The translations under genes and the position numbers were made by a program. This document shows positions 35,750 to 42,652 of a stretch of DNA of 64,000 nt, in pieces. Positions within the stretch are counted from its first letter, which is position 1. Each line of letters starts with the position of its first letter. The notes beneath the pieces are model-generated. The model saw nothing but the letters and a program-made list of their open reading frames with translations, was not told the origin of the DNA and did not search any database. Origin of the DNA: Streptomyces sulphureus DSM 40104 (GTDB taxonomy: Bacteria; Actinomycetota; Actinomycetes; Streptomycetales; Streptomycetaceae); assembly GCF_000381025.1 (NCBI RefSeq), contig NZ_KB905817.1, positions 62,001 through 126,000 of the forward strand. Reading direction: 5' to 3'.

Positions 35750-36321
35750 TGTGGCACGACCTGCTCACCACCGGCGTCCCCTACGGCGAGAAGGCGCTCC
35801 GCACGGTCCTCGTCTACGCCGCCATCGTCTTCCTGCTGCGCGCCGTGGGGCGGCGGGACCTCGCGCAGCTCAACACATTGGACCTGGTGGTGATGCTGCT
35901 CCTCTCCAACGTCGTGCAGAACGCGGTGATCGGACAGGACGACTCGCTCGCCGGCGGGCTCTTCGGGGCCGCGGTGCTCCTCGCGGCCAACTCCGCGGTC
36001 GTGCACGCCGCGTCCCGGTTCCAGCGGGTGCGGCAACTCCTGGAGGGGCATCCGCTCGTGCTCGTCGAGGACGGACGCCCGCGCCGGCGCACGATCGCCC
36101 GGCTCGGCCTGCGCACCTCGGACGTGCGCGCCGCCGTGCGCCGGCAGGGCGGCGACGACGTCAGCGAGTCGTCCCTCGTCACGCTGGAGCCCGGCGGCAC
36201 GCTCCTCGTCAAGCTCAAAGCGGCCGACCAGAGCGCCGACAAGGCCGACATCGACGAACTCCGCGCCGCCCTCCGGCGGATCGAACGCCGCCTCGACGCG
36301 GCCGGGACCGACGGCCCCTGA
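35749..36321 (+). CDS. DUF421 family membrane protein
   Basis: 190 aa. Two or three hydrophobic segments in the first 95 residues (TVLVYAAIVFLLRAVGRRDL, then the conserved LNTLDLVVMLLLSNVVQNAV), then a soluble DUF421 domain (LLEGHPLVLVEDGRPRRRTI). YetF-like proteins of this family are membrane-bound and have no settled function. The start lacks a ribosome binding site; see the leader frame at 35687. Confidence 0.85.
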   Translation: MWHDLLTTGVPYGEKALRTVLVYAAIVFLLRAVGRRDLAQLNTLDLVVMLLLSNVVQNAVIGQDDSLAGGLFGAAVLLAANSAVVHAASRFQRVRQLLEGHPLVLVEDGRPRRRTIARLGLRTSDVRAAVRRQGGDDVSESSLVTLEPGGTLLVKLKAADQSADKADIDELRAALRRIERRLDAAGTDGP

Positions 36322-36578
36322 CCACTACCGCGCGCGGACGGCCAACTTCCGCAGGCATAGGGCTGCTTCGTCGGGCGTGCACCACGGCCCGCTGCCGCTC
36401 CCCCTCACCTCGACAGCGCGGAAGCGGCGATCGCCCGCGGTGGCGACACGGGCGGGCGGGGCGCTCGCCTGCGAGGCCGCGTCGCCCAACTGGCGTGCGT
36501 CCAGGCGGAATCGGCGCGGAGGCCATGGCGCCCGCCCCCTCGCCGCGCCCGAGGGCCGTCCGGCAAGGGGGCGGGGGT

Positions 36579-36866
36579 TCACTTGGGAGTCCGGTAGATG
36601 AGGCTGTTGCACTTCGTGCAGTACTTGCCGTCCTCCCGCTGCTCCAGCGTCGGGTGCGGGCAGCCGAACGACCCCGCAGGGACGAGCGCTTCGGGTTTGC
36701 ACCCCCTCTCGACGCCTCCCGCGAGCGGGCGCACGAACGCCGTGCGGACCGGTCGAGCGGTACCCGGCAGCGCGGCCGGGTCCACGAAATCGAGTACGTC
36801 CTGGAGGACGCCCACGACACCCGATTCACCGTCGCGGACGAGCGTTCCGATCAGTGGTTCCGGCAT
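36579..36866 (-). CDS. Small protein with a C-terminal zinc-ribbon-like motif
   Basis: 95 aa. The C-terminus FGCPHPTLEQREDGKYCTKC followed by NSLIYRTPK matches the C-x-H ... DGK-x-C-x2-C-N-x2-I-Y pattern of the protein at 32638-32868. The N-terminal half differs. ATG at 36866 lies inside the end of the upstream gene (16-nt overlap), so the two form one unit. Function unknown. Confidence 0.7.
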   Translation of the reverse strand: MPEPLIGTLVRDGESGVVGVLQDVLDFVDPAALPGTARPVRTAFVRPLAGGVERGCKPEALVPAGSFGCPHPTLEQREDGKYCTKCNSLIYRTPK

Positions 36867-37069
36867 GTCGGCTCCTTCCGGAGGGCGTTCGCCAGCGCTC
36901 GGGCGGTCTCCGCCGTGCAGCGCCCGAGTGTGATCGCGGGGTACTGGGGAGCGGGTGGAGGGAGGAGCAAGTCGACGCCCAGGAACGGCAGTTGGATGCC
37001 GACGCCGACGAGGGCCGTGCGAAGCTCGCCAACGGCCCGATCGGATGCGGTGATTGCGTGCTGCTGCAT
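36851..37069 (-). CDS. Small hypothetical protein
   Basis: 72 aa. ATG at 37069 follows AAGGACAG; an upstream in-frame start at 37105 has no such site. Sequence includes VGELRTALVGVGIQLPFLGV and a helical C-terminus. It overlaps the zinc-ribbon gene by 16 nt. It is divergent from the XRE gene at 37198. Function unknown. Confidence 0.6.
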   Translation of the reverse strand: MQQHAITASDRAVGELRTALVGVGIQLPFLGVDLLLPPPAPQYPAITLGRCTAETARALANALRKEPTCRNH

Positions 37070-37197
37070 ACGCTGTCCTTTCACTGACTGTGTCGAGGGC
37101 AACACGCAGCGGCGTAGGATGTGGCGGTGTGCTCGGCTCTGTTCACACGACGAGCCGACCCATGACCTTGCTCAAAAACTGTTGGGACTGGTCAGAC

Positions 37198-38127
37198 ATG
37201 CCGAAGCGACAACCAAGATCAACTGTTGTGAACGCATCGGGGGACACATTCGGCGACGACGTACGCAGAGTGCGGATCGCGCGGGGGATGTCCCAAACGG
37301 GGCTCACGATGGCGACCGGCTACAGCCGCACCTACGTGAGCAAGGTGGAGACCGGGACGGTGATCCCGACTCTCCGTTTCGCTGAAGGGTGCGACAAAGC
37401 GTTCAACACGGGCGACCTCTTCGTTCGACAGCTTCGACGCATCACGGAGGGAGAGCACCCGGCGTGGTTCGCTCCATACATCGATGCCGAGCGCGAGGCG
37501 TCGGCGATTCGCGACTTCTCCACCATGTTCGTCATGGGGCTGCTTCAGACTCCGGAGTATGCTCGCGCGTCGCTGAGCGGCGCACGTCCACGCCCTCCCC
37601 AGGACATCGACGCCAAGGTGACCAGCCGACTCCGCAGGCACGAGGTACTCGAAGCGGTAACTCCTCCCACTGTGTGGGTAGTTCTGTGCGAACCGGCCCT
37701 GTGGAACATCGTCGGATCGTCACGGACCATGGCGGATCAGATGAGTCACATACTCGCGATGATGAGGCGTCACCCCACGCTCACCGTGCAGGTGCTCCCG
37801 TTCTCTTCCGCTGACGTGGCGATCAGCGCGGCGTACGTAGTGCTGGACATCCCCGGCAGCGGACCGCAGGTCTACGTGGAGGGGCCGCAGGGTGGGCGCC
37901 CTTATCAAGCAACTGACAGCGTGAACAACGCGGTCAGGATCTACGATCTCGTCCGGGCGGGTTCCCTGAGCGCCCGGGACTCGGCCGCGTACATCGATAG
38001 CGTGAGGTCGGAACATGAGCGAAATGCAATGGATCAAGTCCAGCCACAGCGACCACCAAGGGGGCAACTGCGTCGAGTGGGCCCCGGGGCACGCGTCCGC
38101 CGGCAGCATCCCCGTCCGCGACAGTAA
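37198..38127 (+). CDS. XRE/Scr1-type HTH regulator with DUF5753
   Basis: 309 aa. Helix-turn-helix at residues 17-70 (FGDDVRRVRIARGMSQTGLT, then YSRTYVSKVETG), then DUF5753 (WFAPYIDAEREASAIRDF, MGLLQTPEYARAS, VQVLPFSSADVA). The frame does not stop where family members usually do, just at the DUF397 start. It runs 113 nt into that gene and adds about 37 non-conserved residues. ATG at 37198 is preferred, ATG at 37162 is possible. The GC content is lower than average here. Confidence 0.85.
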   Translation: MPKRQPRSTVVNASGDTFGDDVRRVRIARGMSQTGLTMATGYSRTYVSKVETGTVIPTLRFAEGCDKAFNTGDLFVRQLRRITEGEHPAWFAPYIDAEREASAIRDFSTMFVMGLLQTPEYARASLSGARPRPPQDIDAKVTSRLRRHEVLEAVTPPTVWVVLCEPALWNIVGSSRTMADQMSHILAMMRRHPTLTVQVLPFSSADVAISAAYVVLDIPGSGPQVYVEGPQGGRPYQATDSVNNAVRIYDLVRAGSLSARDSAAYIDSVRSEHERNAMDQVQPQRPPRGQLRRVGPGARVRRQHPRPRQ

Positions 38128-38209
38128 GGACACCCGGCGCGCGCACCTCCACTTCTCCCCCTCAACCTGGACCGCCTTCGTCACGGACGTCCAGGAGCAC
38201 GCACGCTGA
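38015..38209 (+). CDS. DUF397 protein
   Basis: 64 aa with the full family pattern: WIKSSHSDHQGGNCVEWA, then IPVRDSKDTRRAHLHFSPSTW. DUF397 proteins are encoded next to Scr1-type XRE regulators and are thought to bind or counteract them. ATG at 38015 lies within the end of the XRE reading frame. A hairpin follows. Confidence 0.9.
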   Translation: MSEMQWIKSSHSDHQGGNCVEWAPGHASAGSIPVRDSKDTRRAHLHFSPSTWTAFVTDVQEHAR

Positions 38210-38219
38210 GCAACTCACC

Positions 38220-38251
38220 GCCCCTGCCCGCAGTGTGACCAGGGCAGGGGC
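38220..38251 (+). terminator. Terminator after DUF397
   Basis: GCCCCTGCCC pairs with GGGCAGGGGC (10 bp, 12-nt loop), 11 nt after the DUF397 stop. It separates the pair from the methyltransferase gene. Confidence 0.7.
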
Positions 38252-38388
38252 TCGTCCCCCTCGGGCGGCCCCCGCACCGCGACCAACCGGTGCCCCACGG
38301 AGGGAAGTTGACGCCCTACTGCGCCAACCCCCACCGCCCGGTAGCCTCGTCACGCACCGCGACAGGCCGACACACGGGGAGGGACCGG

Positions 38389-39189
38389 ATGACCGATCCG
38401 CACGAGCGCATCGACACGTCCAAACCGCACTCGGCCCGGATGTACGACTACTACCTGGGCGGCAAGGACTGGTTCGAGGTCGACCGGCACGCGGCCAACG
38501 CCGTCATCGCCACCTACCCGACGGTGCTCACCGCGGCCCGCGCCAACCGCGCGTTCATGCACCGCGCGGTGCGCACCCTCGCGGCCGAGTACGGGGTGCG
38601 GCAGTTCCTCGACGTCGGCACGGGCATCCCGACCAAGCCCAACCTCCACCAGGTCGCGCAGGCGGTCGCGCCGGAGTGCCGCGTCGTCTACGCCGACAAC
38701 GATCCGCTCGTCCTGGAGTACGCCGACGCGCTCCTCCGCAGCAGCCCCGAGGGCCGCACCGTCTACGTCGACGCCGACGTGCGCGACGACGCCCTCATCG
38801 ACGCTCCCGAGGTGCGCGAGGTGCTCGACCTCGACGCGCCCGTCGCGCTCTCCCTCGTCGCCCTGATGCACTTCGTCCCGGACGACGCCGACCCGTACGG
38901 CCTCGTGCGGCGTCTCATGGAGCCGCTGCCCTCGGGGAGCTTCCTCGTCCTCTCGCACGTCACCAACGACTTCGCCTCGCCCGAGGACACCAGCACCGCC
39001 GAGTCCCTCTACAACCGCGGCGGCACGTCGCTGCGGATGCGCTCGCGCAAGGAGATCGGCTCCTTCTTCGACGGGCTCGACCTCCTCCCGCCCGGCCTCG
39101 TCACCACGCATCGCTGGCGCGCCGACGCCCCGCCCGAGATGGAGGACACCGACGTCGGCTTCTTCGCGGGCGTCGCCCGCAAACCGTGA
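38389..39189 (+). CDS. SAM-dependent methyltransferase, PF04672 family
   Basis: 266 aa, a clear paralogue of the product of 244-1053. It shares HSARMYDYYLGGKDWF near the N-terminus, FLDVGTGIPTKPNLHQVAQ (SAM loop) and the ending VGFFAGVARKP. ATG at 38389 follows GGGGAGGG. It lies downstream of an XRE/DUF397 pair. Substrate unknown. Confidence 0.9.
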   Translation: MTDPHERIDTSKPHSARMYDYYLGGKDWFEVDRHAANAVIATYPTVLTAARANRAFMHRAVRTLAAEYGVRQFLDVGTGIPTKPNLHQVAQAVAPECRVVYADNDPLVLEYADALLRSSPEGRTVYVDADVRDDALIDAPEVREVLDLDAPVALSLVALMHFVPDDADPYGLVRRLMEPLPSGSFLVLSHVTNDFASPEDTSTAESLYNRGGTSLRMRSRKEIGSFFDGLDLLPPGLVTTHRWRADAPPEMEDTDVGFFAGVARKP

Positions 39190-39268
39190 GCCCCCTCAAC
39201 CCCTCTGCACCGCGGTTCAGTTCGCCTGGCCTACGCCGTTCCCGTGCAGGCGGCCGCCCCCGCGGTAC

Positions 39269-39560
39269 GTGCCGCACGCGACGGGCCACACCCCCTCCGA
39301 GCCGGCGGCAGGCACCGCCGGCAACGGGAGGAGGCTTCGCCTCCGACGTCCGCCCCCTCTTCACGGACGTGGACGTCGAGCACATGGCCGCGCGACGTCC
39401 ACCTCGACGACTGCACGTCGATGCCGGTACCGGAGAACGCCAAGCACGTCTTCCAGGCGGTGGCCAACAGCACCGTGCCGCCTCCCGAGGACGGCGGTCC
39501 GTGGCCGCAGGAGAAGACCGACACCCTGCGCGGCTGGATCGAGGGCGGCCTGCATCTCCG
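39269..39560 (+). pseudogene. Frameshifted relic of a short protein
   Basis: Three frames together spell one plausible protein: PHATGHTPSEPAAGTAGNG, then FASDVRPLFTDVDVEHM, then ARDVHLDDCTSMPVPENAKH, VPPPEDGGPWPQEKTDTLRG and WIEGG. The pattern D-x-R-P-L-F ... D-x-x-H-M ... N-A ... P-P ... W-P ... W-I-x-x-G is that of a short (about 90 aa) bacterial family I know only as hypothetical. Frame changes are needed near 39335 and 39390. No stop follows before the convergent rRNA methyltransferase gene. Confidence 0.5.
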
Positions 39561-39567
39561 AACCCGT

Positions 39568-40425
39568 TCAGCGCGCCTCGTGCACCGACAGCCGCAGCGA
39601 AGCCGTCACCTCGAACCGGTCGCCGAGCGCCTCCACGCGCCTGCGCAGCTCCGCGGGCGCGACGTGGTGTCCCGTCGGCCCCATCGCGGCGAGGCGGTGG
39701 AGGTCGTCGGGGGCGAGGACGAGTTCGAACTCCACCTGCTCTTCGCCGACTTGGGTGAAGTCCTCCCCCAACGCACGCTGGAGGCGCTCCTCTTTGGCAC
39801 CGTCGACCGAGAGCATCCCGGTCTGCCGGCGCAGCTCGGCGAGGTGCCGGGGCGTGGGCGTGACGACGAGGACGGCGCCGCCGGGGCGCAGCGCACGGTG
39901 GAACTCGGGGCCGTTGCGCGGTGCGAAGACGTCGAGCACGAGGTCGAAGGCGCCGGTGCGGACGGGCAGCGGGCGCCAGACGTCACCGCTCGCCGCCGCC
40001 GCGCGCGGGTGGGCCCGCGCGGCGCGGCGGAGGGCGAACTTCGAGGTGTCGAGGCCGAGTCCGACGGCGTCCGGCAGCGCGTCGAGGACGGCGGCGAGGT
40101 AGTGCCCCGTGCCGGTGCCCGCGTCGAGGACGGCCGCGTTCTGCGGCGCCCGAGCGGCCGCGGCACCTGCGAGTGCGGCCGCCAGGGGCCCGTAGTGTCC
40201 TGCGGTGAGGAACTCCTCGCGCGCCTGCACCATCGCCGAAGTGTCGGCGGCCTGCTGCGTGTTGCCGACGGGGAGGCTCAGATACCCCTGCCGCGCGCGG
40301 TTGAAGGTGTGCCGCCGCGCGCACTGGGCCGCGCCCTCCACCGGTTCGAGCCGCCCACCGCAGACGGGGCAGACGAGCAGGTCGAGGAGGTGCCGCTGCG
40401 GATCGGTTCGGTACTCGCTGTGCAT
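39568..40425 (-). CDS. 23S rRNA (guanine) methyltransferase, RlmA type
   Basis: 285 aa. N-terminal zinc site C19, C22, C35, H39 (CPVC ... CARRH) with the conserved FNRARQGYLSL, then a SAM domain with VLDAGTGTGHY. The RlmA(II)/TlrB group methylates G748 of 23S rRNA and can give tylosin or mycinamicin resistance; RlmA(I) acts on G745. Actinobacterial context favours the II group. No macrolide genes are near. ATG at 40425. Confidence 0.85.
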   Translation of the reverse strand: MHSEYRTDPQRHLLDLLVCPVCGGRLEPVEGAAQCARRHTFNRARQGYLSLPVGNTQQAADTSAMVQAREEFLTAGHYGPLAAALAGAAAARAPQNAAVLDAGTGTGHYLAAVLDALPDAVGLGLDTSKFALRRAARAHPRAAAASGDVWRPLPVRTGAFDLVLDVFAPRNGPEFHRALRPGGAVLVVTPTPRHLAELRRQTGMLSVDGAKEERLQRALGEDFTQVGEEQVEFELVLAPDDLHRLAAMGPTGHHVAPAELRRRVEALGDRFEVTASLRLSVHEAR

Positions 40426-40741
40426 CTCTTCCTCGGCGGCTCGCTCCTCGGCGCCCCGGCCCCGCCTCTGGGGCTCGGTCCGGCTCGTCGGACTCCGGCC
40501 GAAGCCCCGCCGTACGCCGCCGGCCAGGCTACACGCGCGCCCCGGACAGGCGGACGCGGGCGAAAAGGCGCACGTCGGGGGCGCACCCACAAGCCTGTCG
40601 CTCCGTCCGACGCAGACTCGACCGACCGCGCCGCTGGGCGCTTCCGCCTGAACCAACTGGTCGACGACGCGCGCCCGTTAGCCTCAAGGAGCGGTGAGCG
40701 CGAACCGATCCGTTCCAGACCGGTGTCAGGGCGCGGCGCAC
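40426..40741. other. Intergenic region, nothing recognised
   Basis: About 315 bp between two minus-strand genes (LysR end and RlmA start). It should hold the RlmA promoter. No gene or strong hairpin seen. Confidence 0.45.
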
Positions 40742-41617
40742 TCAGCACGCGGGCGTGCTCGGCGACGTACGGAGCCCGGCCGCGGCCCTGGCGAGTGCGG
40801 CGACGGCCGGTGAGCGGCGGCCGGGCGGCCAGGCGAGCACCGTGGTGATCTCCCGGGCGTCCGTGACGGGCACCGCGACGTGCTCGGGCCACTGCCAAGC
40901 CCGACTGGAGGCCGGGATGACGAGCAGCGTCTTGCCGAGCGCGACGAGCTGAGCGAGCTGTGACTGGGTGTGCACCTCCGGCCCGGGGCCGTCGGGGTAG
41001 GACCCGTCGAGCCGGGGCCAGCGGGCCATGGGCAGGTCCGGCACGTCGCGGACGTCCGCGAGGGTGAGCCAGGGGCGCTCGGCGAGCGGGTGCCCCGAGG
41101 GGAGGAGGGCGACCTGGCCTTCGGTGCAGAGGTCCTCGGTGTCGAAGCCGGCGAGGTCGTCCACCGGCCGGTGCATGAGTGCCACGTCCGCGCGCCCGCT
41201 GCGGAGGAACCGTGCCTGCTCGCCGACCTCGCACAGCACCACCTCCACCGGTGCCGCCTCCGCGTCGGCCGCCGAGGCTGCGAGGAGCCGTTGCAGCAGC
41301 TCGTGCGACGCCCCTGCTTTCGTCACGAGCCTGACGGGGTGCTGGGGATCGGCTGCCCGCCGGGTCCTGCGGGCCGCGGCGGCGGCCGCGTCGAGGACGG
41401 TCCGGGCCTCCCGCAGCAGCACACTGCCGGCTTCGGTGAGGGCCACGCTCCGTCGGTCCCGTTGCAGGAGTTGGACGCCGAGTCGACGTTCCAGTTGTCG
41501 GACGGCGCGCGACAGCGGTGGCTGCGCGATCCCGAGCCGCTGAGCCGCACGCCCGAAGTGCAGTTCCTCGGCGACCGCGACGAAGTACCGCAGCTCACGG
41601 GTCTCAAGATCGTCCAT
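40742..41617 (-). CDS. LysR family transcriptional regulator
   Basis: 291 aa. N-terminal HTH (LRYFVAVAEELHFGRAAQRL, then PPLSRAVRQLERRLG, residues 9-50) and a substrate-binding domain. It is divergent from the SDR gene at 41701, and a classical LysR box lies between them. It probably controls that SDR gene and itself. ATG at 41617. Confidence 0.9.
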   Translation of the reverse strand: MDDLETRELRYFVAVAEELHFGRAAQRLGIAQPPLSRAVRQLERRLGVQLLQRDRRSVALTEAGSVLLREARTVLDAAAAAARRTRRAADPQHPVRLVTKAGASHELLQRLLAASAADAEAAPVEVVLCEVGEQARFLRSGRADVALMHRPVDDLAGFDTEDLCTEGQVALLPSGHPLAERPWLTLADVRDVPDLPMARWPRLDGSYPDGPGPEVHTQSQLAQLVALGKTLLVIPASSRAWQWPEHVAVPVTDAREITTVLAWPPGRRSPAVAALARAAAGLRTSPSTPAC

Positions 41618-41634
41618 CGGGGGCAGCCTCTCTC

Positions 41635-41653
41635 TGATACCCCAGAAGTATCA
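41635..41653. promoter_or_regulatory. LysR-type operator TGATAC-N7-GTATCA
   Basis: A perfect inverted repeat containing ATAC-N7-GTAT, the T-N11-A form typical of LysR regulatory binding sites. It is 18 bp upstream of the LysR start and 48 bp upstream of the SDR start, in the shared promoter region. Confidence 0.8.
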
Positions 41654-41700
41654 CGGCTTATTCAGCCCATATTGGACGAAGCGGGCAGGGAGCGCAGAGC

Positions 41701-42426
41701 ATGAACGGCGTGAAGGACACCAAGACCGCGCTCATCACCGGCGCGAACAAGGGAATCGGCTTCGCCGCAGCACAGGGCCTCGGAGCCCTCGGCTACACCG
41801 TCGCCGTGGGAGCGCGCGACGACACCAGGCGCCAGGAGGCCGTGGAGCAGCTCCGCGCCTCGGGCATCGACGCGTTCGGGGTCGCCCTGGACGTCACCTC
41901 CGACGACAGCGCGGCCGCAGCGGCGACGAGCATCGAGAAGACGGCCGGGCGCCTCGACGTGCTCGTCAACAACGCAGGAATCTCCGGCCGGTTCGACGAC
42001 GGCGCGCAGGACCCGACCACCCTCGACCTCGACGTGCTGCGCACCGTCCTGGAAACGAACGTGTTCGGGGTCGTGCGGGTCACCAACGCAATGCTCCCCC
42101 TGCTCAGCCGTGCCGACTCGCCCCGGATCGTCAACATGTCCAGCAGCATGGGCTCGTTGACGCTCCAGAGCGGCCGGATCATGGCCGCCTACGCACCGTC
42201 GAAGACGATGCTCAACAGCATCACCGCCCAGTACGCCCGCCGGTTCGCCGACACGAACATCATCGTGAACACGGGTTGCCCCGGATATGTCGCAACCGAG
42301 TTCACCGGATTCGCCGGCGAACGCGCACCGGAGCAGGGCGCCGCCATCGCCGTCCGCCTCGCCACCCTGCCCGACGACGGGCCCCGCGGCGGCTTCTTCG
42401 ACGACGAAGGAGTCGTCGCCTGGTGA
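41701..42426 (+). CDS. Short-chain dehydrogenase/reductase
   Basis: 241 aa, classical SDR: TGANKGIGFAAAQGL, NNAGIS, and YAPSK. It resembles carbonyl-reductase-like enzymes. Likely NADPH-dependent reduction of a ketone or quinone; substrate unknown. Divergent from the LysR gene and probably its target. Confidence 0.9.
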   Translation: MNGVKDTKTALITGANKGIGFAAAQGLGALGYTVAVGARDDTRRQEAVEQLRASGIDAFGVALDVTSDDSAAAAATSIEKTAGRLDVLVNNAGISGRFDDGAQDPTTLDLDVLRTVLETNVFGVVRVTNAMLPLLSRADSPRIVNMSSSMGSLTLQSGRIMAAYAPSKTMLNSITAQYARRFADTNIIVNTGCPGYVATEFTGFAGERAPEQGAAIAVRLATLPDDGPRGGFFDDEGVVAW

Positions 42427-42558
42427 GCCGCAGGCGTGTGCCCCGCGGTGGCCTCACGGAGTCTCGCGGACGGCGCCCACGGCGTCATGACGTGCGGCAC
42501 GCGGCTGCCGCCTCCCGGAGTCGGGGCAGCGATCCGGCGTCGTAAGGCGCGCGCCAGG

Positions 42559-42615
42559 AGGGCCTTCCGACTCGGCACGGGCTGCAAGGTCCGCACCCGG
42601 CTGCCGGAAGGCCCT
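42559..42615. terminator. Possible bidirectional terminator
   Basis: AGGGCCTTCCG (42559-42569) and CGGAAGGCCCT (42605-42615) form an 11-bp stem around 35 nt. It lies between the convergent SDR and asparagine synthase genes. The long loop makes the call moderate. Confidence 0.45.
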
Positions 42616-42652
42616 CGTCGGCACAGGCCGCCGGACAGCACCCCGGCCGGCA

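Noticed and set aside
33327..37385. 1352-codon open frame on the plus strand
   Set aside because: It runs antisense to the BisC-like gene and across DUF421 and other genes, has the composition of a shadow frame, and encodes no domain.
39568..40425. Macrolide biosynthesis cluster marked by TlrB-like resistance
   Set aside because: No polyketide or sugar genes are in this window; RlmA homologues are common in genomes without such clusters.
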